Part shown: positions 15,601-21,632 of the stretch, piece by piece
Layout: each line of letters starts with the position of its first letter
Position numbering within the stretch: the first letter of the stretch is position 1
Virus record (IMG/VR): IMGVR_UViG_3300031857_001602
Location: 1-21,634 of that record
Source: a virus
Strand: one strand, 5' to 3'
DNA: 21,634 nucleotides
The notes under the pieces: generated by a model
Databases searched by the model: none
What the model saw: the letters and a program-made list of their open reading frames with translations, nothing else
Told to the model about the DNA's origin: nothing
Position numbers and translations under genes: made by a program

Positions 15601-17775
15601 GCCGGGCGCGTAGATGCGGTTACCCAAGCGGTCGGTCATGATGCCGGCGTTTTGCGCACCGCCCAGCATCGTGGGTGACAGGTTCTTGTTCTGGCCGATG
15701 GCATTCATCGTGTTCATCGCGCCGTACATGGGCATGTCGGGGGACCCGATGGCCATGGTCCCTGGGCTGATGCCCTGCTGTCCAGGTTGGCTGATGCCAA
15801 AGTAGTTGTTTGGGTTTGTGGCCGCATTGCCGCCGCGCATGGGCGACGAGCCAAAGACCATGGGCGCTGCTGGCCCAGTGATGTTGATGCCGCCGATGTC
15901 ACCCACTTGGCCAACCTGGCCCACACCTTGGTTTTGGTACAGGGTAGGCTGCGTTACAGGGACCTGGCTTGCATTGATGTCTGTGCGCTCACCGTTTTGG
16001 CCAAAGACAGAACCTGTAGGCATCTTGCCCTGGCGCTCTTCGTCACGCGTCTTGTCCAAGTAGCGTGACCAGCCCACGTCCAAAGGTCCGCCCAGGTCAA
16101 TCTGGCCAATGGTTCCTGCGGAGCCTATGGTGGACAGGTTGGAGGGGATTGTGTATGCGTTGGTCTTGCTGGCAGTCAGGCCGTTGAAAGGGTTGACCGT
16201 AATCTGCGACTTGGGCAGGGGCACATAGCCGCCGCCAGGTGTCACGCCGTCCCAGCTGCCTGCGTCAGGGTTGTTGTACCCCGCGCCGCCAGGGCTGAAG
16301 AACGCCTTGTTGCGTTTGGTGTATTCGCTCTCAGGCATCTTCATGGATTTCTCATACGAGTCAATCCACTTGGGCGTCGCGTTAAAGCCTGCAGCGCCAG
16401 CGGCCTTGGCCACTGCTTCGTAGCCGCCGTATTTTTGCAGCTCTGATGTGGGCACGCCGCCCATGGTGCTGCGGTACATCAAGTCCAGTGCCGTGCCAGC
16501 AGTCAGGCCGCCAGTCGTGGCATTGGAGCCAGTGATCGCATTGGACATCGGCAGTGCTGCCTTGGCCCGTGCGTCGGCGTCCGCCTTCAACGCGTTTTGC
16601 ACAGCCAGCTGTTGTGCGGCTGTGGCCTCTTCCTGTTGCTTCTTCAAAGCAGCTGCTTGCTGCTCTTTCAGTGTCGAGAGCTGCAAAGCGTTTTGTGAGG
16701 TCAACGCTTCACGTGCTTTGTTCGCATCGTCCAATTGCTTTTGCAAATCAGCTGCGCTTAGAGCTGTTGATGCTGGCGCTGCGGCCGGCTCTGCAACCGC
16801 TGCCACTGCTGCGGGGGCCGCGCTGCGTGGGTTGAACACACGCTTGATGGCTCCAACAATCTTGCCAATCACGCCGCCCTTGAACTCATGCAAACCTGTT
16901 GCAGGGTTGATGGAGCCCGAGCCGCCCATCTTCTTCAAGATTTCAACAGAGGCTGGTGACAGATAGGCCAACAGCTCATCGCCGCCACGGCCGGCTGCGG
17001 CCACACGGTCCACTGCTTCCATGATCTGTGCATGCGTGAGCTTGCCCTTGGAGCTGATCTCCTGGGCCATCTTCAGGATTGCTGCGTCGTCTGGCTCATA
17101 GCCCCCGTCCATCTCGCCCAGCATTTCCTTGGCAGACTTCTCTTTGGATTTGACTTCACCGCCCTTGGCCATGAAGCGGTTGCTCACGGACATCGAGCCG
17201 AAGTTAAAGCGGTCTGGATCACTGACCACGTCAATCGCCACAGAGCGGTTGCCGGCGTCGTCACGCGCACGCTCGGCCGCTTGCTGCTGATACGCCTGCA
17301 CGTCCTCAACCTTGAACGGCACTTCAGGCGCTTTCATCGTGAACGCGTCCGGGTCCTTGGGCGCTGTCATGTCAAAGGTACTGCCCAGTGTCGGCGCTTC
17401 AGGGCCCGCATAGTCCGTGGTGCGGTCGCCAGCGTTCCAGTCGCTGATTGCTTTTTCGTAGGCCTCGTACTTTGTTTTGTACGGGTTGTAGATTTCGTCG
17501 TTGTACTTTTGAGCTGCTGCGTTGTACGCGTCAGTCTGCGCCTTGTACGGGTTGTAGACCTCGTTTTGGTACTTGGTCAGCGCATCGTTGTACGAGAGGC
17601 GCTGTGCCTCGAATGCGTCCAGTTCTTTTTGACGAGCGCCCAGGTACTCTTTGTCCGAGCCACGGAGCATGGCCCGCTGCACAGGGTTGGCAATACCGCC
17701 AAAAGCAAAGTTTTGTACGGGTGTTGAGAAGGCGTCAATGTCCTGCTCATCTGGTGGTAGATTTTGATTTTCCAT
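12664..17775 (-). CDS. 1703-residue multidomain phage protein of unknown function
   Basis: ATG 17775 has GGGG six bases upstream. The layout is mosaic. Residues 55-115 hold two copies of KYxNE(I/V)YNPYK. An NPATGLHEFKGG motif near 290-301 precedes KIVGAIKRVF. A Gln/Ala coiled coil spans about 330-400, and a Gly/Asn/Pro-rich disordered half follows. KGG motifs lie at 203-206, 298-301, 735-739 and 881-885. At residues 905-990 a conserved-looking domain has RH (929-930), HE (953-954) and MDVHNN (977-982), a pattern I associate with DUF6973. The C-terminus (1615-1650) has WQVYTLRDNRNRP, NTIEV and QIKGNG, like the motif in PcfJ-type and large polyvalent phage proteins. No helicase, polymerase or transglycosylase motif is seen. 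Its place between terL and portal suggests an internal virion (ejected) or packaging-associated protein. It has no signal peptide or clear membrane segment. The reading frame is unbroken; function unknown. Confidence 0.85.
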   Translation of the reverse strand: MENQNLPPDEQDIDAFSTPVQNFAFGGIANPVQRAMLRGSDKEYLGARQKELDAFEAQRLSYNDALTKYQNEVYNPYKAQTDAYNAAAQKYNDEIYNPYKTKYEAYEKAISDWNAGDRTTDYAGPEAPTLGSTFDMTAPKDPDAFTMKAPEVPFKVEDVQAYQQQAAERARDDAGNRSVAIDVVSDPDRFNFGSMSVSNRFMAKGGEVKSKEKSAKEMLGEMDGGYEPDDAAILKMAQEISSKGKLTHAQIMEAVDRVAAAGRGGDELLAYLSPASVEILKKMGGSGSINPATGLHEFKGGVIGKIVGAIKRVFNPRSAAPAAVAAVAEPAAAPASTALSAADLQKQLDDANKAREALTSQNALQLSTLKEQQAAALKKQQEEATAAQQLAVQNALKADADARAKAALPMSNAITGSNATTGGLTAGTALDLMYRSTMGGVPTSELQKYGGYEAVAKAAGAAGFNATPKWIDSYEKSMKMPESEYTKRNKAFFSPGGAGYNNPDAGSWDGVTPGGGYVPLPKSQITVNPFNGLTASKTNAYTIPSNLSTIGSAGTIGQIDLGGPLDVGWSRYLDKTRDEERQGKMPTGSVFGQNGERTDINASQVPVTQPTLYQNQGVGQVGQVGDIGGINITGPAAPMVFGSSPMRGGNAATNPNNYFGISQPGQQGISPGTMAIGSPDMPMYGAMNTMNAIGQNKNLSPTMLGGAQNAGIMTDRLGNRIYAPGMGPLFGPPGFAKGGLADVNEFNMADAEDEPINTDPAGSAQKMLADLTGPTKSVTEITESPNAKSIKRVSKKTSGGAGGTAKGMSMEYEALTSAKDLVPQLKDDGSARSQMEALALAYKLRAQQATDKSRGLMRNTLGAPTLEQPTLTKGRLTAKRFEKGGEAKKTSAQEVEEPSILRVTSYSTDAAERMFPGQMGQDDQRDAARHMLAAATMAKKFGPGAAEFLGKVHERTSNPESFFSMFGIGKPRDDYEMDVHNNKLGAELAARTKSQAELEKLVASMAAQSQNKQTAGKPWTMSKEQMANRKGQVMTPPPEYRADGSPVEGEESLDKYYAPKARPSTGLNRKEGPISKQLKSGEAYVNMAKGVTELPYDIAGAPVDLATMLMRPFGYSTEKPVMGSDFIKEKMTKLGVRPEPPADPTAKGFYTAGELLSNLTNPAAVSRKVGPVVEKGVKAGAKEVGRQLDRAIMDEAGPLAKFVPQSAKPLYAVRPTGSTMMSGPIGLQEDVSKLDQVLKSGMMNAKTAAGQNEGQAMILNDFWDKKARNYFTRQFGTPDDPIATAISKKQIKGTALDEMFPEYLIDQIGVGKTRVNAEGQERFFPKYPRAMEDFTSRYDKATGIKGGLITLDPEAANPKYSNLLSDEGRLQGLVAEQREQDKLLAQGVRPELINTDVGTVARSSMDKSKVIGDGPDSAKALLNAYEESKQFGKMDDTQKTSWINQIFGEGRRILGKNEAEVGKNLLPENIKTAIDKGEPVYDVDFMRAPLTELFNPTSINKYLASIPPREAANIRFEDAVKGALKMKEKAAELENVVSRIKSGKPVADTVFSKGVSAPLVQIDKGPLEGYAWKRIEKREATVPEGAYVGHSVGGYETGGATYTQEKREGFNTGKWQVYTLRDNRNRPVNTIEVTMLDEMTPVVMQIKGNGRATGNTAPEKYDGAVLQFFQDYLRPAAIKESDEYLTPLLQEYKNGINASFKMP

Positions 17776-17814
17776 ATTGCCCCGGCCGAGGAATTAGTTG
17801 TGTCATTTTAAGCG

Positions 17815-19272
17815 TCAATAGTACTCCGGCACAAGCTCTGCTTTTTCACCTTCATCATTGTCATCTGTTGCCAGGCTGATGAAGTTGCCGCGCCTGAAGC
17901 GATCCATGGCCATTGTCGTGCTGTCGACCATGTCGTCGTTGTCCCCGTTTGGAAACGCCGCGCATTCCTCCACCAACAATTCCGCCCATTCCGTATCCGG
18001 GGCCCAGACCATGCCGGCCTCGAAGATCGGAGCCACTGCGTTGGCCCGCGCCACTTTGTCCGTGCCCGTCCTGCGACCGCCCGGTGAGTACATCGTCACA
18101 GGAATGCTCATCCTGCGCAGCTCCTGCTGCAAAGGTGTACCCGTGGCCTTGGCCTCAATCAAGACGTTGTCTGGCTGCCAGTGGTCGTACTGCTCCTTCG
18201 CAATCCGTTTTAGCTCTGGGAAGTCCCAACGGCCACGTTTGACATCGAGCAAGATGATTGATGCCCCCGAGTCTTCGTTCAGGTAGAACACGCCCCAGGT
18301 CGTGATGACAGAAAAGTCAGCCGTCTCCTTCTTGGAATACGCCGTGTCCATGGACTGGATGATGTAGTTCACCACCGGCGGCTCGTCATGCGGCCACACC
18401 TTCCACCACTCCCGTTTCAGGATCGCACCCTCGTCGTTCGTGGGCTGCTGCTGGTACATCGCGTTCCACTTTTGCACAGACAAAGTGGCCCTCACGCCTT
18501 CCAGTTCCTCGATCTTCCAGAAACCTGGCCATAGGGGTTTACCACTAGGCAGGATGGCTGGGAACTCAATCACCTCCCACTGGTCCGCGTTGCGTGATTT
18601 CTGCGCCTTGAGTAAGCGTGCCGTCAGGTCCTTCGTCCCCCAGCGCGTCATCACAATCACAATCGCACCGCCTGGCTGCAAACGCGTACGAGGGCCAGAG
18701 ATGTACCACTCCCAGGCATTGTCCAAAGCAAGCTCACTCATCGCGTCCTGCTCCGAGTGCGGGTCGTCAATGATCAAAACGTCCGCACCACGACCGGTCA
18801 TCGCGCCGCCCACACCAACAGCAAAGTATTCCCCGCCCTTGTTCGTGTCCCAGCGGCCAGCGGCCTTTGAGTCCTGCTTCAAAGTCACATCCGGGAAGAC
18901 CTCCTTGTAGGTGTCCATGTCCATCAGGTCACGCACCTTTCGGCCAAAGCGCACGGCAAGCTCGCTGTTGTGCGTTGCTTCAATGGCCTTGGTGCGCGGA
19001 TCGCGGCCCATGAGGTAGGCAGGAAGCAGATAGCTTGCGAATTCAGACTTCGTGTGCCGTGGGGGCATGTTGATGATCAAACGCTTCAAGGACCCAGCGG
19101 CAATTCGGTCGAATGCGTTGGCCATCTTCTCGTGGTGTGCACCAAGGATCGCGTTTGGCCAGACGTACTTGACGAAGCCGAGGAATGTTGAACGGGCATT
19201 GTCTTGCGTTTCAAGCTGCGCGAGCCGGTACTCGAGCTTGAGTCGTTCCGCGTCGATTTCTTCAGGGATCAT
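17815..19272 (-). CDS. terL: Terminase large subunit (ATPase and nuclease)
   Basis: This is a 485-residue protein with ATG at 19272 and a weak GGAA site. The N-terminal ATPase carries a deviant Walker A, MPPRHTKSE (69-77), a Walker B plus catalytic acid, VLIIDD (165-170), and the coupling motif MTRW (208-211). The C-terminal RNase-H-like nuclease shows the three acidic sites: D309 in SMDTAYS, E373 in LIEAK and the DNDD-MVD cluster at 444-450. Length and motif order are typical of the large terminase that docks on the portal, cuts concatemers and pumps DNA. It is the first gene of the late operon. No small terminase (TerS) can be recognised in this window. The packaging strategy (cos or pac) cannot be told from the sequence alone. 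Confidence 0.97.
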   Translation of the reverse strand: MIPEEIDAERLKLEYRLAQLETQDNARSTFLGFVKYVWPNAILGAHHEKMANAFDRIAAGSLKRLIINMPPRHTKSEFASYLLPAYLMGRDPRTKAIEATHNSELAVRFGRKVRDLMDMDTYKEVFPDVTLKQDSKAAGRWDTNKGGEYFAVGVGGAMTGRGADVLIIDDPHSEQDAMSELALDNAWEWYISGPRTRLQPGGAIVIVMTRWGTKDLTARLLKAQKSRNADQWEVIEFPAILPSGKPLWPGFWKIEELEGVRATLSVQKWNAMYQQQPTNDEGAILKREWWKVWPHDEPPVVNYIIQSMDTAYSKKETADFSVITTWGVFYLNEDSGASIILLDVKRGRWDFPELKRIAKEQYDHWQPDNVLIEAKATGTPLQQELRRMSIPVTMYSPGGRRTGTDKVARANAVAPIFEAGMVWAPDTEWAELLVEECAAFPNGDNDDMVDSTTMAMDRFRRGNFISLATDDNDEGEKAELVPEYY

Positions 19273-19282
19273 GGGATTCCGT

Positions 19283-19330
19283 TTCGTTTTAAATTTTTAA
19301 ATATTTTGACACGAGTTGACTTTGTTGACA
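19283..19330. promoter_or_regulatory. A+T-rich tract with three phased TTGAC repeats
   Basis: An A/T run (about 19287-19307) lies 15 bases upstream of the terL start and stands out against very G+C-rich flanks. It is followed by TTGACA (19306-19311), TTGACT (19316-19321) and TTGACA (19325-19330), spaced 10 and 9 bases, about one helical turn. This spacing is that of binding sites on one DNA face (iteron-like or operator-like). On the minus strand no good -35/-10 pair could be fitted, so a late promoter here is possible but unproven. Confidence 0.5.
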
Positions 19331-19361
19331 AAGGGGGCCCTTTATTGCTGGGCCCAAAAAG

Positions 19362-19377
19362 TGTTTCACGTGAAACC
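19362..19377. promoter_or_regulatory. parS-like ParB binding site
   Basis: TGTTTCACGTGAAACC matches the chromosomal parS consensus TGTTNCACGTGAAACA at 15 of 16 positions. It contains the perfect 14-base palindrome GTTTCACGTGAAAC. It lies in the gene-free region 90 bases upstream of the terL start, beside phased repeats and GGGCCC palindromes. Host ParB (Spo0J) recognises this sequence across most bacterial phyla. No parA or parB gene is in the window. Alternative: a phage repressor operator that happens to share the palindrome. Confidence 0.8.
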
Positions 19378-19414
19378 TACCGTGTAAAACAGGGCCAAGG
19401 CCTCAGCCTGCGGG

Positions 19415-19441
19415 ACCCGGGGCCGTTTTTTGGGGCCCGGG
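19415..19441. other. GC-rich hairpin with a T6 loop
   Basis: CCCGGG (19416-19421) pairs with CCCGGG (19436-19441). After a small internal mismatch, CC (19423-19424) pairs with GG (19432-19433). The loop is GTTTTTT. There is no T-run after the stem on either strand, so it is not a standard terminator. It sits at the border between the parS region and the CCAGG-rich field. Confidence 0.5.
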
Positions 19442-19935
19442 GGTAGTGGGTACTCACTTACGCGCCAGGGCTCATGCCGCCGTCGACCGGCCACCAGGTC
19501 CAGGGGCCACGGACCAGGGATCGCGGACCAGGGCGCGCGGGCCTAACCTGGGCGACCAGGCACCAGGCAGCGCAGCAGCTGCGCACCAGGCGACGCGGTC
19601 CTGGGTGTTTGTAACCCGGGATCACAAACACGGGCGACCAGGCGACACAAACACAAACACGGCCACCGGCACCAGCTGCGCGGACCAGGCAGCGCGCACC
19701 AGGGCGCGCGGATCGCGGCCACCAGGCAGCGCTCGGCAGCCACCGGCACCAGGTCCAGGCAGCGCGGACCACGGCCCAGGCGACCAGGACCGGCAGCAGC
19801 TGCGCACGATACGCGGACCACGCGCCAGGGGTTGATCGGCCGGGGCCGCTGGCCAGGCTCAGGCAGCCACCAGGTGGCCCAGGTTAGCAGCCACAAACAC
19901 CGGGCCCCATGGGCGGCCGGTGCGATACCAGGCGC
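19441..19935. repeat. Low-complexity field of CCAGG-centred short repeats, no credible gene
   Basis: This stretch of about 495 bases has no believable gene. Open frames exist on both strands only because of the very high G+C content (one 60-base line, 19681-19740, is 80% G+C by hand count); their products are Trp/Arg/Pro/Gly-rich or simple-sequence-like. By eye about 20 CCAGG but only about 2 CCTGG occur on the plus strand. Longer units recur: ACCAGGCAGCGC (19563, 19684, 19721), GCCACCGGCACCAG (two), ACCAGGGCGCGCGG (two), CAGCTGCGC (three). They are dispersed rather than strictly tandem. Function unknown; a cis-acting protein or packaging region or decayed coding sequence are the options. Confidence 0.6.
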
Positions 19936-19961
19936 AAAAAAACCCGGCACGCGGCCGGGTT
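19936..19961 (-). terminator. Intrinsic terminator of the right-end gene cluster
   Basis: On the minus strand an 8-base stem, AACCCGGC with GCCGGGTT, closes a 5-base loop (19949-19953). It is followed by a run of seven T residues (19936-19942 on the plus strand as A). It lies 25 bases after the stop of the 74-residue gene and ends leftward transcription from 21.1 kb before the gene-free region. Confidence 0.92.
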
Positions 19962-19985
19962 TGTGTATTACGAAAACGGCGCAGC

Positions 19986-20210
19986 TCAGGCAGGCAGGCC
20001 AGCAGCTGCGGCCAGCTCGGCCAGCATGTGGTCGGCCGTGCCCAGGGCGTCGGCCTTGTCGTCGGTGAAATACTCGGCGACCAGGCGGCCACCGGGGCCG
20101 GTGGCGCGCACCTGGTACTCGGACCAGGTGGCGGACCAGGCGACGCGGACCAGGCCAGCGTCGGCCAGGTGCACCAGCTGCACCAGGCGCAGGCGGTCGC
20201 GCGCGCTCAT
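19986..20210 (-). CDS. Small hypothetical protein, translationally coupled
   Basis: ATG 20210 gives 74 residues and overlaps the upstream stop as ATGA; an in-frame GTG at 20219 is possible but less likely. The sequence reads as a compact domain: helix RDRLRLVQLVHLADAGL, strands VRVAWSATWSEYQVRATG, then RLVAEYFTDDKADALGTADHML. The last part pairs an acidic loop (FTDDKADALGTADHM) with a terminal helix of Ala and Leu. This TDD-KADA-xxTAxxM pattern recalls small phage and plasmid proteins with a strand-helix fold, but I cannot name the family. It is the last gene before a terminator, with coding-like codon use. Function unknown; an early regulatory or anti-host role is only a guess from location. 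Confidence 0.65.
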   Translation of the reverse strand: MSARDRLRLVQLVHLADAGLVRVAWSATWSEYQVRATGPGGRLVAEYFTDDKADALGTADHMLAELAAAAGLPA

Positions 20211-20764
20211 GCTGCGCACCTAGCGGCCAGGGCGGACCGGATCACGGCCAGCTCGCGCTCGGACATGTTCGCCAGGGCGGCGGCCAGGCGGTCGACCACC
20301 GGATCGACCGGGGCGGGCTCGGGTTCGTCCAGGCACCAGGCGGCCGCGTCATAACCTGGCAGCGCTCGGCCGCTCGGGTCGGGGGTGTATTTGTATTTTT
20401 TGGGCGCGGCCTGGTAGGCGGCCAGGTGCGCAGCTGCGACCGCAGCGCGGCGGATCGTCACCAGGTAGCCGAACGCGTCGGAATCATTCCAGGTCGACCA
20501 GTCGCTGGCCTGATAGTCGAGACAATCGCAGGCTTTCACAATGGCCACCGGTGCCAGGTCGACACCGGCCGAGCGGTCCAGGCCACCGAACGGGGCCAGC
20601 TCGGAATCGTACCGGCCCGCGTAGCGCTCGGAATACGCGCGGCGGTTTGCACTGGCCAGCATGTGGGCGACCGCGTCAGGCGACGCGTCCAGGTCGACAC
20701 CATGGCGGACCGCCCAGGCCACCAGGGCCGAGATATGAAAATCAGGGACAACAAAGCAGCTCAT
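20207..20764 (-). CDS. Hypothetical phage/plasmid-type protein with CDCLDYQ motif
   Basis: ATG 20764 gives 185 residues, starting two bases after the upstream TAA. A longer in-frame extension to 21076 is rejected because it overlaps the upstream gene and is Arg/Gly/Pro-rich noise. Visible features: MSCFVVPDFHISALVAWAVRHGV at the start, ASANRRAYSERY near 38-49, VAIVKACDCLDYQASDW (73-89) and LPGYDAAAW (135-143), followed by a Glu/Pro linker and a C-terminal helix ERELAVIRSAL. I recall the combination MSCFxV...KxCDCxDYQ...LPGYDxAxW from uncharacterised accessory proteins on phages and plasmids of Proteobacteria. The two cysteines of CDC and the aromatic residues look conserved. The biochemical role is unknown. 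Confidence 0.72.
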   Translation of the reverse strand: MSCFVVPDFHISALVAWAVRHGVDLDASPDAVAHMLASANRRAYSERYAGRYDSELAPFGGLDRSAGVDLAPVAIVKACDCLDYQASDWSTWNDSDAFGYLVTIRRAAVAAAHLAAYQAAPKKYKYTPDPSGRALPGYDAAAWCLDEPEPAPVDPVVDRLAAALANMSERELAVIRSALAARCAA

Positions 20765-20766
20765 GA

Positions 20767-21138
20767 TTAAACCCCCACGCGAGCGTCGGCGAGCGCGGCC
20801 TGCAGGGCCAGCTCGGCCAGGTCGGCCAGGTCGGAATAAGTAACGGCAGCTGCCACCAGGTCGGCGAGCGGGCGCTGGGCGACGGCGACACCGGCCAGCA
20901 GCTGCTCGGCCATGCCAGGGCGCGGGCAGTCCTGGGCGAAGCGCTCCCAGGTCACGCCGTCGGCCACGCGGTGGAATACATCCGACGCACCGGCCACCAT
21001 AACGGGCCACGCCTCGCACATGATCGCCACGCCGTCGGCCACCAGCATCAGGTCGCCATGGCGGACCGCCTCGCATTGTGACCAGTCATAAGCGCTGGCC
21101 ATGTCCAGGTCGCGCAGGTCAAAAATTTTCGTTTGCAT
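20767..21138 (-). CDS. Hypothetical acidic helical protein
   Basis: This 123-residue protein with ATG 21138 is the first gene of a three-gene unit. AAGAAAGCGAGAAAGAC upstream gives only a weak ribosome site. The N-terminus MQTKIFDLRDLDMASAYDWSQCEA precedes a strand-like DLMLVADGVAIMCEAWPVMVAG and TWERFAQDCPRPGMAEQLLAGV. The C-terminal half is almost wholly Ala/Leu/Asp helices (LADLVAAAVTYSDLADLAELAL). It has three cysteines and no membrane segment. I do not recognise a family. It is co-transcribed with the next two genes (spacing two bases, then a four-base overlap), so the three products may act together. Confidence 0.65.
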   Translation of the reverse strand: MQTKIFDLRDLDMASAYDWSQCEAVRHGDLMLVADGVAIMCEAWPVMVAGASDVFHRVADGVTWERFAQDCPRPGMAEQLLAGVAVAQRPLADLVAAAVTYSDLADLAELALQAALADARVGV

Positions 21139-21163
21139 GTCTTTCTCGCTTTCTTAAGTTTCC

Positions 21164-21180
21164 CCCGGCCCCATGCCGGG
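21164..21180. other. Short hairpin in the leader of the three-gene unit
   Basis: CCCGGC (21164-21169) and GCCGGG (21175-21180) are perfect arms with a 5-base loop. They lie between the candidate promoter and the start at 21138. There is no T-run on the coding strand, so termination is unlikely; a message-stabilising or translation-tuning hairpin is possible. Confidence 0.4.
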
Positions 21181-21196
21181 AGATTAAATTTTACAC

Positions 21197-21225
21197 TAAA
21201 AAATAAACTGTGCGCAACATGTCAA
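21197..21225 (-). promoter_or_regulatory. Candidate sigma70 promoter for the three-gene unit
   Basis: On the minus strand a perfect TTGACA (21225-21220) is followed by a 17-base spacer and TTTTTA (21202-21197), a weak -10. A nearby TAAAAT (21193-21188) is better but wrongly spaced. The region is A+T-rich and lies just after the terminator of the upstream gene, where a new promoter is expected. Confidence 0.45.
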
Positions 21226-21236
21226 CAAACACAAAC

Positions 21237-21261
21237 AAAAAGCCCGCCACCAGGGCGGGCT
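21237..21261 (-). terminator. Intrinsic terminator after the rightmost gene
   Basis: On the minus strand AGCCCGCC and GGCGGGCT form an 8-base stem with a 5-base loop (21249-21253), followed by TTTTTGTTTG. It begins 21 bases after the stop of the 116-residue gene and separates that gene from the next unit. Confidence 0.88.
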
Positions 21262-21281
21262 CGGTGGCCGGGTCGGCCGGA

Positions 21282-21632
21282 TCAGGCAGCCACGGCGTGG
21301 CCAGGTGCGGGCTTTGCCTGGGCGACCTGGCGGGCCTGCATGCGGTAGCCCTGGCCGAGCGCGTCGACCACATGCCACCCACGGCGCGGACCGGCCGGGC
21401 GCTGCAGCTGGTACACCCGGCCACCATAAGACACCCAGGCACCGGCCACCGGCGCGGGCTTTGCCTGGCGGGCGGCGTGATATGCCCGGACCCGCTCGCG
21501 CCACTGCGCGGCGAACCCGTCGCGCTCGGCATGCGGCGCGGCCAGGTAAGCCAGGGGGCAGTCGATCGCGCAGGGCCCGGCCGATTCGTCCAGGTCCTTA
21601 TACCCCCAGCCGTCGGCGCGGCCGGATTGCAT
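21282..21632 (-). CDS. Hypothetical phage/plasmid protein with GWGYKDLDES motif
   Basis: The frame starts with ATG at 21632, two bases from the window edge, so the ribosome site is outside and a longer N-terminus cannot be excluded. The product has 116 residues. Residues 8-20 are GWGYKDLDESAGP, followed by C21 and CPL at 25-27. Then comes a helix with QWRERVRAYHAARQA and a small beta domain (GAWVSYGGRVYQL, then GWHVVDALGQGYRM). The motif W-G-Y-K-D-(L/M)-D-E-S-x-G-P plus CP recurs, as I recall, in uncharacterised accessory proteins of phages and plasmids. Two Cys could bind a metal or pair. It has its own terminator, so it belongs to a separate transcript from the next three genes. Function unknown. 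Confidence 0.68.
   Translation of the reverse strand: MQSGRADGWGYKDLDESAGPCAIDCPLAYLAAPHAERDGFAAQWRERVRAYHAARQAKPAPVAGAWVSYGGRVYQLQRPAGPRRGWHVVDALGQGYRMQARQVAQAKPAPGHAVAA

Noticed and set aside
17747-17806. 19-codon frame between terL and the giant gene
   Set aside because: Too short, no ribosome site, overlaps the start of the next gene and resembles nothing known.
19333-19360. GGGCCC pair followed by AAAAA as a terminator
   Set aside because: On the coding minus strand the T-run precedes rather than follows the stem, and on the plus strand no gene needs terminating and the tail is A, not T.
19441-19935. Possible CRISPR array
   Set aside because: The repeats are short, dispersed and irregularly spaced, without constant-length spacers or a repeat of 23 bases or more.
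19446-19950. Open frames on both strands in the CCAGG field (129, 104 and 135 codons)
   Set aside because: Products are Trp/Arg/Pro-rich simple sequence with repeated peptide fragments in several frames, no ribosome sites, and arise from high G+C and repeats.
20765-21076. 104-residue N-terminal extension of the 185-residue gene
   Set aside because: Overlaps the well-formed 123-residue gene in another frame and is Arg/Gly/Pro-rich; the internal ATG at 20764 is correctly coupled to the upstream stop.
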